This document shows positions 16,134-25,078 of a stretch of 39,502 bases of DNA, one piece after another; the stretch's first letter is position 1; every line of letters starts with the position of its first letter. Both the position numbers and the translations under genes were made by a program. The stretch is taken from assembly GCA_016783455.1 (NCBI GenBank), contig JADHWN010000020.1, positions 1 through 39,502 on the forward strand. The letters run 5' to 3'. Source of the DNA: Candidatus Bathyarchaeota archaeon (lineage in GTDB: Archaea > Thermoproteota > Bathyarchaeia > TCS64). The notes below the pieces were generated by a model. That model made no database searches and was not told the DNA's origin. It saw only the letters and a program-made list of their open reading frames with translations.

Positions 16134-16844
16134 CTACATCGAAAAGACGGGCTTTTCACCATCGGCGACGTGCATTGAATATGTCCCACCGCAGAACCTT
16201 CTGAGAGAGTTCTCCAGGTCCATGAGAGCCTCCTCGAGGCTCTCCCGGGGGATGTCCACTGAACCGTCAACGAACATGATGAACGCCCTCGTCCCCTCGG
16301 TGATCTTGGTCTCATCACAGTCCCGGTAGTTCCACCTCCGAGTAAGAATCCTAGCGTCATCTGCGTAGACCACCTCCCCCGGGTAGGTCTCCTCAGGATC
16401 GGAGGCACCCAACGGCATGAAGGACTCTCCACCCTCTGAGAACCGGAGCCTGATCGTCCCCTGAACCCTGTCCATGTCGAACCCTCCCATGGGGATCCGA
16501 TGCCTCACCGAGACAGCGTTGTACGTGTCGACGGCGGCGTTTATCCGGGGGAGCCCCTTTCTCTTTATCGCCCTCCTCAGCAGCGCCTCCGCCGAGGGGC
16601 GGTAGTCACCCGGCTTCGTCTTGAAGGCCCGGTACATCTCCCGCCACGACCTAACATGAGGGTGAGACGTGACCGGATCCGAGCCGAAGGATCCGATAGC
16701 AGCCTCGACGACCGAGGCCTTGAACGCCTCCAAGCCCTCGTCTACCACCCCAACATCCACATCTTGTCCTAGGAGTACGCCTATATTCACGCCCTGAAAA
16801 GTCGAGAGTATCCCTTCATCTACTCGAAACACGGTCCTGCTCAT
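16134..16844 (-). CDS. B3/B4 tRNA-binding domain protein
   Basis: A 236-residue stand-alone B3/B4 domain, the fold found in the beta subunit of phenylalanyl-tRNA synthetase. The characteristic stretch is INAAVDTYNAVSVRHRIPM (about 101-119), followed by GGFDMDRVQG. Free-standing members are thought to edit or bind mischarged tRNA or amino acids, but none here shows catalytic residues I can point to. ATG at 16844 has an excellent ribosome binding site, AAGGAGG at 16854-16860, 8 nt upstream. It ends at TAG. Confidence 0.85.
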   Translation of the reverse strand: MSRTVFRVDEGILSTFQGVNIGVLLGQDVDVGVVDEGLEAFKASVVEAAIGSFGSDPVTSHPHVRSWREMYRAFKTKPGDYRPSAEALLRRAIKRKGLPRINAAVDTYNAVSVRHRIPMGGFDMDRVQGTIRLRFSEGGESFMPLGASDPEETYPGEVVYADDARILTRRWNYRDCDETKITEGTRAFIMFVDGSVDIPRESLEEALMDLENSLRRFCGGTYSMHVADGEKPVFSM

Positions 16845-16918
16845 GTGTTATGCCTCCTTTCCAAGCCTGAATACATTAAGTGGCTGATTTTCAAAGTCAG
16901 TTATCCTAGGTTTGGTTG

Positions 16919-17449
16919 CTACTCTTTGAGCTCCTCGACCTCGAGCCTCCTGAAGAGGCTCCGCAGCTGGCGCCTCATGGATGCCCTGTCGGTGCTGAGA
17001 CCCAGGTAATCAGCGAAGTCGGCGGTGGTGCTGACGATGGTCTCCCTCCCTTGCTTCTTCCGGGAGATGAGCCCCATCCGCTCCAGGGCCCTCAGGTGCT
17101 TGTAGGCCTGGCTCCCCCGGGCCTCAGAGACCTGCTTCTGCTCCACAGGCTGGTTGTAGGCGACGTAGGAGAGGGTCCTCAGGGGGCCCTTCGTCAGGAG
17201 GGGCTTTATGGAGAACTTCTTCGCCTGCTTGTTGTAGTCGGGCTTTAGCTGGAGGACGACCCTGTCGCCTGCGACCTCGCTCACCTCCAGAGGGCTCCCG
17301 TCCCGCTCGTAAGCCTCAGAGAGCTTTACGATGAGGTTGGTGACCTCCATCTCACGGTCGAGCCTGAGATGGGCGACGAGGTTGGTGAGAGTAATGGGGC
17401 GGCCGGAGGCGTATAAGATAGCCTCGAGCTCCGCGATCTTGTCGTCCAT
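16919..17449 (-). CDS. scpB: Segregation and condensation protein ScpB
   Basis: A 176-residue ScpB, the double winged-helix (kite) partner of ScpA in SMC-ScpAB chromosome condensation. Typical features are the start DDKIAELEAILYASGRPI and the second winged helix with YNQPVEQKQVSEARG through LISRKKQGRETIVSTT. ATG at 17449 was chosen: an in-frame upstream ATG at 17491 adds residues unlike the family and lies near a minus-strand TATA-like TTATTAATC, so it would precede the probable transcript start. ScpA is not in the window. Downstream of purD on the same strand, with a 72-bp gap. Stop TAG. Confidence 0.88.
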   Translation of the reverse strand: MDDKIAELEAILYASGRPITLTNLVAHLRLDREMEVTNLIVKLSEAYERDGSPLEVSEVAGDRVVLQLKPDYNKQAKKFSIKPLLTKGPLRTLSYVAYNQPVEQKQVSEARGSQAYKHLRALERMGLISRKKQGRETIVSTTADFADYLGLSTDRASMRRQLRSLFRRLEVEELKE

Positions 17450-17521
17450 TCCTGCCACGCCTCGACACCTTACGAGTGAATATCTTCCCATTGGGAGATT
17501 AATAACGTCTACGCTCGACTC

Positions 17522-18760
17522 CTAGACCCCGGCCCCTATGTCCGTCCTGTGGAAGAGCTCCCCCTCTATGAGGGGCACGTCGGAGTAGACCCTCTCCCTC
17601 GCCTCCGAGACGCTCCTCCCCTTCGCTAGGAGCGCGATGGCCCTGCTCGTGGTCGTCCTGATCTCACCCGCCTCCTCGTGGACCGAGGCGAAGAAGAGCT
17701 CTGAGCTCCTCGGGGCGTTGATAGTCACCGGCATGTCCCTCTTGGGCTCCACGGGGTACCCGTCGGGGACGAGGTAGACGCAGACGGTCGCCTTCTTCTC
17801 GAAGACCGGAGCAGAGAGCCTGCCGTCGACGACCTGCCACCCCACATCCAACAGGGGGCTTCCGAGCAGGGAGAGGACGTTCATGGCCTCGGGGTCTCCG
17901 AACCTTGAGTTATACTCTATGAGGTAGACCCCTCGCTCCGTGTCCATGAAGCCCCCGTAGAGAACGCCCTTGTACTTGTCAACGGAGTCAGCGAGCTTTT
18001 GCACCGTCCTCTTCATGATCTCGGTGCCCTTCCTGATGGAGGCCTTCGAGAGGCCGGGCAGTCCGTGGTCGGGGCAGCTGTAGCTCCCCATGCTCCCGGT
18101 GTTGGGCCCCTGATCCCCGTCGTATGCCCTCTTGAAGTCCCGCACCAGGGGCATGACCTCGACCCGCTTCCCGTCCGTGAAGGCTTGGAGGGTGAACTCG
18201 TCGCCCCGGAGCTTCTCCTCCAGCACGACGAGGCCGTCGGACCTGATGCGCTCCGCTGCGTATGCCTCGACCTCGGAGGCGCCGTGGAGGTGCTCACCGG
18301 TGATCATGACGCCCTTCCCGCCCGTCAGGACGTCGGGCTTGACCGCCACGTCGGGGTGCTCCTTCAGGAAACTCCTGATATCCTTCATGGACCTGCAGAC
18401 CCTGAACGCGGGGTTCCCCTCTATACCTTGGTCGTCGACGAACTCCCGGGTGTAAGCCTTGCTCCACTCAAGCCTCGCCGTCTCCCTCGTCGGCCCCATC
18501 ACCTGCACTCCGAGTCCCTGGAGGCGGTCGGTGACCCCCGTCGCGAGGGCGGACTCTGGCCCGATGAAGGCTATGTCTATGCTCTTGAATTTATCGTATG
18601 GCTTCGGGTCATTGATGTCCATGATCTCGACGCTCTCGGAGAGACTGGCGATGCCGGGGTTCCTCCTCCCCATCGCGGCGTACAGCTCCACTTCAGACTC
18701 GGCCAGGCTCTTGGCGATCGCATGCTCCCTTGCTCCATGACCAACAACTAAGACCTTCAT
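17522..18760 (-). CDS. purD: Phosphoribosylamine-glycine ligase
   Basis: A 412-residue GAR synthetase, the ATP-grasp enzyme joining phosphoribosylamine and glycine in purine synthesis. It begins MKVLVVGHGAREHAIAKSL, has the PurD nucleotide-loop TGGKGVMITGEH, and the ATP/Mg region VYLIEYNSRFGDPEAMNVL. Length agrees with PurD (about 420). ATG at 18760 is preferred over an in-frame start at 18778, because MKVLVVG is the normal beginning. No other pur gene is adjacent; scpB follows. Stop TAG at 17522-17524. Confidence 0.95.
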   Translation of the reverse strand: MKVLVVGHGAREHAIAKSLAESEVELYAAMGRRNPGIASLSESVEIMDINDPKPYDKFKSIDIAFIGPESALATGVTDRLQGLGVQVMGPTRETARLEWSKAYTREFVDDQGIEGNPAFRVCRSMKDIRSFLKEHPDVAVKPDVLTGGKGVMITGEHLHGASEVEAYAAERIRSDGLVVLEEKLRGDEFTLQAFTDGKRVEVMPLVRDFKRAYDGDQGPNTGSMGSYSCPDHGLPGLSKASIRKGTEIMKRTVQKLADSVDKYKGVLYGGFMDTERGVYLIEYNSRFGDPEAMNVLSLLGSPLLDVGWQVVDGRLSAPVFEKKATVCVYLVPDGYPVEPKRDMPVTINAPRSSELFFASVHEEAGEIRTTTSRAIALLAKGRSVSEARERVYSDVPLIEGELFHRTDIGAGV

Positions 18761-18840
18761 GTTCAAGCACCTATACAACGAGGGGGATGGCCCCCTGTAG
18801 ATGTGTTACTTAATGATTGTAAAATATAAAAGAATTTTCT

Positions 18841-18881
18841 CATGCAATTGCGTCAAACATGAAATACATGTTGGTTGCATG
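18841..18881. promoter_or_regulatory. Nested dyad upstream of the ferritin-like gene
   Basis: An outer inverted repeat CATGCAA (18841-18847) and TTGCATG (18875-18881) encloses an inner one, AACATG (18856-18861) and CATGTT (18867-18872). It lies 17 bp upstream of the TATA-like TTTAAAT at 18898-18904, which is 26 bp before the ATG at 18930. A metal- or oxidant-responsive regulator could bind here. Nothing identifies the protein. Confidence 0.5.
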
Positions 18882-18929
18882 GGCATCTCACGAATGGTTT
18901 AAATCGAGTGGTCCTCCTGTAACACCTGT

Positions 18930-19394
18930 ATGTCAAAAATAGTTGACGCACTCAAGGAGCAGAAGGCCCTCGAGCTGGGCCATATCGAGAAACTGAAGCC
19001 AGAGGTCGAGAAGATCGGGCACCCCCTCGTCTCGGCCCTCATCAAGACCATCATCCACGACAGCAAGAAGCACGCGACCCTTTGCCAGGCGCTCATCGAC
19101 GTCGAGGGAGGCGCTGCCCCGTTGACGCTTGACACCGGTATGGACACCGCTGTGAGCCTCCACCAGTCCATAAAGCAGCATATGCGGGTCGAGGAGGACA
19201 TGATCAACAGAGTTGAAGCTCTGGCAGCGAAGGCCGAGGACCCGAGGGTCAAGGACATCCTGGGCTACATCCTCTCCGACGAGAGGCGCCACCACTCGAT
19301 GCTCCAGAGGCTCTCCAACCTCATCGACAGGGACACCACCGCCTTCGACGAGTACCTGGAGCTCTTCCAGAAGTACGAGATCGTCCCCGAGTAG
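18930..19394 (+). CDS. Ferritin-like four-helix diiron protein
   Basis: A 154-residue all-helical protein of the ferritin-like/rubrerythrin class. Candidate metal ligands come from four helices: Glu15/His18 (LELGH), Asp44/His48 (HDSKKH), Glu88/Glu89 (RVEED) and Glu118/His121-122 (DERRHH). Spacing differs from classical rubrerythrin, and no rubredoxin-like Cys4 tail is present, so storage or peroxide chemistry is uncertain. It is probably translated from a leaderless mRNA (TATA 26 bp upstream). A nested dyad precedes it, suggesting regulation. Stop TAG; T-run at 19413-19418. Confidence 0.72.
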   Translation: MSKIVDALKEQKALELGHIEKLKPEVEKIGHPLVSALIKTIIHDSKKHATLCQALIDVEGGAAPLTLDTGMDTAVSLHQSIKQHMRVEEDMINRVEALAAKAEDPRVKDILGYILSDERRHHSMLQRLSNLIDRDTTAFDEYLELFQKYEIVPE

Positions 19395-19408
19395 AACCTA
19401 ACTACTCA

Positions 19409-19468
19409 CTTCTTTTTTCAGGCATTCCGAGACTTGGACAGGTAACTATACAAAAGTGTAAAAAAAGG
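19409..19468. terminator. Convergent T-run terminators
   Basis: Plus-strand TTTTTT at 19413-19418 follows the ferritin-like gene; minus-strand T-run of seven at 19460-19466 follows the M24 peptidase gene (stop at 19482). Both match the U-tract signals used by archaeal RNA polymerase. Confidence 0.55.
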
Positions 19469-19481
19469 GGATTTGTAGACC

Positions 19482-20633
19482 TCAGCTGATGATCGTTAGC
19501 TCCTTGTGGTAGTTGCTGAAGGGCACGCCGCCCTTGTCGGTGACCATCACGACGTCCTCGACCCTCGCGGACCAGCTGCCCCGTAGCAGGATGCTGGGCT
19601 CGATAGTGAATGTCATCCCGCTCCTGAGGACCGTGTCGTCCGGGATATACAGGAACGGTGGCTCGTGGACTGTGACCCCGATGCCGTGGCCGAGGCGGTG
19701 GACGAAGTTCTCCCCGTAACCTGCTTTTTCGATGATGCTCCTCGCTACGGTGTCCAGGTCCTGCGCGGTGATGGTCCCGTCGATCATCTTCTCCATCGCG
19801 GCGGCCTGGGCCTCCATCACCAGCCCGTGGATCTCGACGACGACGTCCGGGGGCTCCCCTACGAAGACGGTTCGACCAAAGTCCGAGCAGTAGCCCCTAT
19901 AGCAGCCTCCGAAGTCGAATGAGATGGAGTCGCCGACCTCCAGCTTCCTCTCGGATCTCCTGGGGCCGGTCATGCTCCTCGGCTTGTCCGGGCTTGAGAA
20001 CTTGACCCCGGTGACGAAGGAGTTCTGCTCCACGTCCCTCTTGGCGAACTGGTAGTCCACCTCGTGGGCGACGTCCACCTCGGTGACCCCCACCCCCAGG
20101 AAGTCGACGACAGAACCGTAGACATCGTCGGTGATCTTCCCGATCTCCTTCATGACGGCCATCTCGTCGTCGTCCTTGATCATCCTCATGGGGTCGACGA
20201 TCTCCGACGCCAGCGACATCTCGCTCCCGGGAAGTGCGTCCCTAAGGAGGAGGCTGGTCTGGGTCCAGGCGCGATCGTCGACAGAGACGCCCTTGCCCTC
20301 GACGTGGAATGTGTCCACGACCTCCCTCAGTACGTCCTTGGGCCTCCGGTGCTCGTCGAAGATGACTACGTCCTCGACCCAGGGCTTCCCCTCGGCCTCG
20401 CTCCGCCACCTGGAGCCCCCCATCCTGGGCCCCACCAGGGTGAAGCCCTCGTCGGCCCCGATGTAGGCCCCGCAGACGTAGTCACCGTAGGCGTTGTGGT
20501 CGGTGAGGGAGGGGCCGCTGCGTTTGACCCCCGTGAGGTACCAGAGGTTTGCCCCCCGGGTGAGGTACATCAGTCCGATGCCCTTCTTGCGCATCTTCGT
20601 CCTTGCGCGCTCGAGTCTACCTTTGAAGTCCAT
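19482..20633 (-). CDS. M24-family metallopeptidase, Xaa-Pro dipeptidase/aminopeptidase-like
   Basis: A 383-residue pita-bread fold peptidase with an N-terminal creatinase-like domain (1-150) and C-terminal catalytic domain. All five metal ligands are present: Asp240 (SFDFGG), Asp251 (CSDFGRT), His316 (LGHGIG), Glu345 (TIEPS) and Glu359 (ARVEDVV). It probably trims N-terminal residues next to proline in the cytoplasm and supports peptide catabolism together with the M14 and aminotransferase genes. A minus-strand TATA-like sequence lies about 31 bp upstream. Stop TGA. Confidence 0.9.
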   Translation of the reverse strand: MDFKGRLERARTKMRKKGIGLMYLTRGANLWYLTGVKRSGPSLTDHNAYGDYVCGAYIGADEGFTLVGPRMGGSRWRSEAEGKPWVEDVVIFDEHRRPKDVLREVVDTFHVEGKGVSVDDRAWTQTSLLLRDALPGSEMSLASEIVDPMRMIKDDDEMAVMKEIGKITDDVYGSVVDFLGVGVTEVDVAHEVDYQFAKRDVEQNSFVTGVKFSSPDKPRSMTGPRRSERKLEVGDSISFDFGGCYRGYCSDFGRTVFVGEPPDVVVEIHGLVMEAQAAAMEKMIDGTITAQDLDTVARSIIEKAGYGENFVHRLGHGIGVTVHEPPFLYIPDDTVLRSGMTFTIEPSILLRGSWSARVEDVVMVTDKGGVPFSNYHKELTIIS

Positions 20634-20722
20634 ACGTGATCGGGTATTGGGTGATTCTCCTGGTTTTTAACGCCTTAGGGTTGCTGAAAGTTTTATTAGG
20701 TCTGGTGTTTGTTGTGTTTCGG

Positions 20723-20797
20723 GGGCCCGTGGCCAAGTTCGGATAAGGCACCGGACTTCTAATCCGGAGAACGAGGGTTCAAATCCCCCCGGGCCCG
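20723..20797 (+). tRNA. tRNA-Arg (anticodon TCT)
   Basis: Acceptor GGGCCCG (20723-20729) pairs perfectly with CGGGCCC (20790-20796). Anticodon stem CCGGA/TCCGG holds loop CTTCTAA with anticodon TCT at 20758-20760. The T-stem has one A-C mismatch (20774/20788). The discriminator is G at 20797; CCA is not encoded, unlike tRNA-Cys in this window. It reads AGA and, by wobble, probably AGG, which is the favoured Arg codon of the surrounding genes. Confidence 0.93.
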
Positions 20798-20818
20798 CTT
20801 ATCACCTCTACAAATTTC

Positions 20819-21754
20819 TCAAAACGCTTCAGTATTCCCAAAGAAAATACCAAGGCCTGCTTGGGAACTGGAGGGAGTTATCCCCTGGGTCTCAATCCTC
20901 CTCCCCCGCAACCGGTTCAGCTGCAGGGAGTAGGGGAGACCATTCATCTCCATGAATAGAATCGGACCTTTGACGCCCAACACGACGCCCGACGCCTCAA
21001 GACCCGCCCTCACCCTCAGCTGAAGGGGCCTCTTATCAAAGCCTGGCAGCCCGTAGAGGGGGAGAATCACCTGGGGCTCCTCGGTGTAGTGGCTCTCCTC
21101 GGGGAAAAGGTCATGGACCCTCCCCCTGAAGGACTCTAGGAGCGCCACGGCTGCGTCAACATCGGCCTGCCTCCTGACCGGATCGACCTTCAGGCTCGAG
21201 CGTACATGGTTGAGCGCCCCCAGCTCCCTCTGGATCCTGCTCTCGAACCTCCTGACCTCCATCCCGTCACCCACGAGGACCCTCAGCGCGACGTCCGCCC
21301 CCTGCTCCACCCACCTCTTCAGCACCCGCCTCCCCCTAGAGACACCGGCCTTGACCCTGCCGTCCCCGAAGGAGGCGAGGTAGACGTACGCAGTGCTCGC
21401 CTCGCAGGCCCTCCTCACCTCTGGGTGGGCCAAGCACACCGTTCCGTCACATCGGAGGCAGGCCCTCATGACATCCTCCGAGGAACAGTCCCTGCAGTGG
21501 ATACCCCTCTCAACCTCCGCCCCGTTCGGGCACGGCCTCTGCTCCCTCCAGGCGTCCAGGTGGCCACCTCCCTTCGAGGACAGCCCCGTGTATCCGACGC
21601 AGAACCTCCCATTGAGGACCCTGAAGGCGAACTCGGATCCCGGATCAAGGGTGATCCGGCGGTACCCCTCATCTAGGCCAAGGAGGCTGCACGCCCACCT
21701 TTCCCCGAGGTGGCGCCACTCCACGGACGAGACCAGAATACCAGCCAAGTACAT
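20819..21754 (-). CDS. DUF2797 family protein
   Basis: A 311-residue protein of the archaeal/bacterial DUF2797 family. It begins MYLAGILVSSVEWRH, has a Cys-rich zinc-binding section (CPNGAE, HCRDC, CLRCDGTVC) and the family signature YVYLASFGDGRVKAGVSRG followed by RWVEQGAD, which resembles the first strands of GIY-YIG nucleases. Function is unknown. ATG at 21754 lies 25 bp downstream of a TATA-like TTAAATAT (21779-21786, minus), which fits a leaderless start; an in-frame TTG at 21775 would lie upstream of that transcript. Stop TGA just downstream of the tRNA-Arg gene. Confidence 0.85.
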   Translation of the reverse strand: MYLAGILVSSVEWRHLGERWACSLLGLDEGYRRITLDPGSEFAFRVLNGRFCVGYTGLSSKGGGHLDAWREQRPCPNGAEVERGIHCRDCSSEDVMRACLRCDGTVCLAHPEVRRACEASTAYVYLASFGDGRVKAGVSRGRRVLKRWVEQGADVALRVLVGDGMEVRRFESRIQRELGALNHVRSSLKVDPVRRQADVDAAVALLESFRGRVHDLFPEESHYTEEPQVILPLYGLPGFDKRPLQLRVRAGLEASGVVLGVKGPILFMEMNGLPYSLQLNRLRGRRIETQGITPSSSQAGLGIFFGNTEAF

Positions 21755-21868
21755 CAGCCCGTGAATATTGGACAATGGATATTTAACAAGGTGGTGGATA
21801 CGAAGGGCTCTCCCACATCGTTTCTAGCTTGACCCCCATGATATGAGGGGATGAATAATCCGGGGAAC

Positions 21869-24868
21869 CTAGGTTTTCCGAGCAGCCCAGTCGAAGACCA
21901 TCTTCCTAGCAAAGGCTCCAGCAAGCTGGGCTGCATCTTTCTCCCCCTTCGACTCAAGCACGACGGAATAGACCTCTTCCTCCGGCTTCCTGGAGATGGA
22001 GATCCTGTTGTAGACGAACCTGCGGCCTATGATGGAGCCGGACTCACTGTAGTAGAACGAGACACCATACTTGGGGACCCCCTCCTCCTCCCCATGCTCC
22101 AGCTTCACGCTGACGATGTAGGGGACGCTCTCGGCGTCTCCGAAGCCCTTGATGTACTCCTCAGTGAAGCTGACGAAGGGCCCGATGCTGTCATCCTCGA
22201 CCTGCAGCGGCATCGGCATAACCCAGAAATCGTCAGGGGTCTTATCCAGCTTCTCGATCCCCCACCTCCGCCTCAGGGAGGGCGTGAGGACCACAGAGCC
22301 CCGCATCGCCAGGATGGATCCGATGGTGACCGATGCGACGGAGATCCCGATGGCGGCGAGGCTCCACTTGGCCGAGATCTTCTGCTGGACGTCGGGAGCC
22401 CACTGGAACTGGGCCATCAGGGGGTACCACCCCAGCCCCAGGATGTAACCCAGGCCTCCAGCTACGACGCCCATTATCATCGCCTCGGCAAGAAAGACGC
22501 CCGAGATATGGAGGGGGTTCAGCCCGATGCTGGAGAGGATGTTGATCTCCTTCCTCCGCTCGTACATGGAGTTGAGCATCGTGGTGACAACGTTCAATAC
22601 GACTATCCCCCAGGGGATGAGCAGGGGCAGCCCCTTCCCGGCGATGGCGTCCCCCATGTAGGCCAGATATACAGTCTCCCCGTCCGAGACCCAGATCCTG
22701 AACTCCCTGGCGAGGGCCATCCCCTTCCCGATAGCCTCGGAGTTCACGGTATCTGAGAGCTCGATGCCGATCCGGGAGACCTGTACGTCGCCAAGCTCCA
22801 TGGCTGTGCTCAGGGTCGTGATCACCACCTCCTGGGGGGAGCATGATACAGTGTCAACGAACGTGGTGGATCGGTAGACTGTGGTCTCATGCTTCTGGGG
22901 CAGGAGGCCTCCGCCGTCCGCGTCCCTCACCTCCGTGATCCCGTCATCGAAGGCTCCAACCACCTCAAGACGATGGAGGGGGTAACCTGAACTGGCGGAG
23001 GGTCTCGACCGGAAAGGCGTCGTCGCCCTATCGTACAGGGTGATATATTCCCCGACCTGGGTTACGTTGCCGTTTATCAGTGACACGTGGACGAGGCAGG
23101 TGCCATCATATCTCAGAGGCTCACCCTCCACCACGCAATCGTCCAATGCCTCCAGCAGACGCTCCTTTCCGGTCTGGACGCCTACCACGCCGTTTATCCT
23201 CGCAGCCCCATCCCTGAAGTAAGAGTTGATGCTCGGAAGGCTCTCGGCCTTCAATGTGACCTCCTCCACGTCGTCCCTCCGCAGGACCCACTCCACCGTA
23301 GAGTCCGTCACGGGGCGGAAGTTACCGGCGTCGATCATGCTCCACACCCTGTCGCCTCCCTCCTCCCCTCCGCCCTTCTCGACGTAGATCGCCTTCGGCT
23401 CATAACTCGGGTTCCTCAGGGTCAGCCCCTCGATGCCCGGCGTCCTGTCGTCGAGCCTTGTGTAGATGAGGCCGTAGTTCGTGGACATGGAGGTGAGGGC
23501 GACGAAGCTCATCGTCAGGGCGAGGAGGGTCACAAGTGTGAGGCCCGATCTTATCTTCCTTCGCCTCAGGTTCCGCTTCGCGATGGAGGAGACAGATACA
23601 ACCGCGTCGAGGAGCCCGATGCCCCCCGATTTTATCCGGTTGAGAGCCCCAGGGCGGAACCTCGTCACGACTAGTATCACCATCAGGGAGGCCACGCTCA
23701 CTGCGGCGAACCAGCCCAGGGTGACCGCCCTGCAGCCCGGGTAGACGTAGTACAGGAAGGCAAGCATGGGCACATAGAACACACCGGAGAGGATGGACTT
23801 CCCCACGTCGGAGTCGATGAGGAGGGTCGAGAGGGCGTACGACGTCAGGGCCAGGAAGACGACGAGCACGTTCACGGAGAACGCGGCCTCGGCGAGGAGG
23901 CCCTCCATCTTGATATTGATGTTCTCGAGCTTCAGCCACGCCTCCTTGAGGTCCACGTACGCGTCGTCGTACATCACCTGAGCCATCTGGAACCGCGAGG
24001 ACTCCGTGAGCTCCCTGGATGCCCTAAGCTGGTGCCTCTGGGAGGCGATGTAGAACCCCTCCGACTCGAACCGCGTGAGGTTCCCCTCCACCCTCTCGGT
24101 CAGGGCCTCCACCTTCCCCAGGTCGTTCCTGAGGCAGTACTTGCCTATGTCCAGTGTGAGGGTCTCGCCCTCTCCGAGGGTGAAGCCCCCGTCCTCCACG
24201 ATGTCGAACTCCGGGAAGTCATCCCTCACCCCGTAGTCGCTCATGATAGAGCTCCACATCCATCCCCTCTCGACCTCGTAGGGCGGAGAGACCCTGATCA
24301 TAAACGGCGAGTCAGCGGGGACCGCTATCGTAGAGCGGGGCAGGTCCAGGGCGGATACCAGGGAGCCCCTGCTGGGACCGTAGATGAGGGCGCAGTCACC
24401 ATAGCGGAGGAGCGCCCCGTAGACTGGATCCACGACAGAGAAGGCGTACTCGGAGACCTCGCTGCTGAACTCCACGGGCCTTAGCTGCCCTAGCAATTCA
24501 ACCGTGGCAGCGGGGTGGAGAGTGAAGTTCTCCAGGCCTTCCACGTCACCGAGGTCCCCGTAGCTCCTGGCCGAGGGCAGGAAGTCGTAGCCCTCCGTCC
24601 CGGGATCATCATGGAACGCATAGACGGTGCAGGACCTGCTGTAGTAGCTCATCGACAAGGTGTAGTGGCCATCAGCGTCCGTGGTAACCTGGCCCCTCAC
24701 ACTTGACCTCCAGAGGACGATCCTCGCATCCTCCAGGGGGTTTCCGTCGACATCGTGGACGAAGCCCTCTACAGAGGGGGAGGCACAGCCCGCAGATGGA
24801 AGGCTGGTGCACACGAGAATGAACAGCGAGAAGGCGAACGCGAGAATGAGCCTTCTATTATTCTTCAT
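21869..24868 (-). CDS. Large FtsX-like ABC permease with N-terminal carboxypeptidase-regulatory-like domain
   Basis: A 999-residue protein. It starts with a signal segment (NNRRLILAFAFSLFILVCTS), possibly with a lipobox-like SAGC, then a CarboxypepD_reg-like beta domain (VEGFVHDVDGNPLEDARIVLW). A long extracytoplasmic section with predicted coiled coil leads to several transmembrane helices, then the FtsX core: RSGLTLVTLLALTMSFVALT, a large outside domain, and a three-helix end with the family signature YERRKEINILSSIGLNPLH. A further soluble domain of about 140 residues follows. FtsX proteins transmit force or export substrates with an ABC ATPase; no ATPase is in the window. ATG 24868 chosen over GTG 24886. 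Stop TAG. Confidence 0.82.
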   Translation of the reverse strand: MKNNRRLILAFAFSLFILVCTSLPSAGCASPSVEGFVHDVDGNPLEDARIVLWRSSVRGQVTTDADGHYTLSMSYYSRSCTVYAFHDDPGTEGYDFLPSARSYGDLGDVEGLENFTLHPAATVELLGQLRPVEFSSEVSEYAFSVVDPVYGALLRYGDCALIYGPSRGSLVSALDLPRSTIAVPADSPFMIRVSPPYEVERGWMWSSIMSDYGVRDDFPEFDIVEDGGFTLGEGETLTLDIGKYCLRNDLGKVEALTERVEGNLTRFESEGFYIASQRHQLRASRELTESSRFQMAQVMYDDAYVDLKEAWLKLENINIKMEGLLAEAAFSVNVLVVFLALTSYALSTLLIDSDVGKSILSGVFYVPMLAFLYYVYPGCRAVTLGWFAAVSVASLMVILVVTRFRPGALNRIKSGGIGLLDAVVSVSSIAKRNLRRRKIRSGLTLVTLLALTMSFVALTSMSTNYGLIYTRLDDRTPGIEGLTLRNPSYEPKAIYVEKGGGEEGGDRVWSMIDAGNFRPVTDSTVEWVLRRDDVEEVTLKAESLPSINSYFRDGAARINGVVGVQTGKERLLEALDDCVVEGEPLRYDGTCLVHVSLINGNVTQVGEYITLYDRATTPFRSRPSASSGYPLHRLEVVGAFDDGITEVRDADGGGLLPQKHETTVYRSTTFVDTVSCSPQEVVITTLSTAMELGDVQVSRIGIELSDTVNSEAIGKGMALAREFRIWVSDGETVYLAYMGDAIAGKGLPLLIPWGIVVLNVVTTMLNSMYERRKEINILSSIGLNPLHISGVFLAEAMIMGVVAGGLGYILGLGWYPLMAQFQWAPDVQQKISAKWSLAAIGISVASVTIGSILAMRGSVVLTPSLRRRWGIEKLDKTPDDFWVMPMPLQVEDDSIGPFVSFTEEYIKGFGDAESVPYIVSVKLEHGEEEGVPKYGVSFYYSESGSIIGRRFVYNRISISRKPEEEVYSVVLESKGEKDAAQLAGAFARKMVFDWAARKT

Positions 24869-25078
24869 CTCCGCTATCCAGGGCACACACCTGTCACTTG
24901 GATTTCCACATCGATAAGAGGCCAGTTTTTCGTCAACGTAACACAGCGTTATCGTTTAAAACAGTAGCCATACATCGACATCTCTCCCTGGAGACACTAA
25001 TCAAGCCAAAAATATAAGATGAATAAGGAAATTTTTTTCTTGTAGGAGTTCAATGAGATTAATGGAGTCGGTTGGAGC

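Noticed and set aside
20064-20639. 191-codon plus-strand frame over the M24 gene
   Set aside because: Antisense shadow of a gene with all five metal ligands; no family signature.
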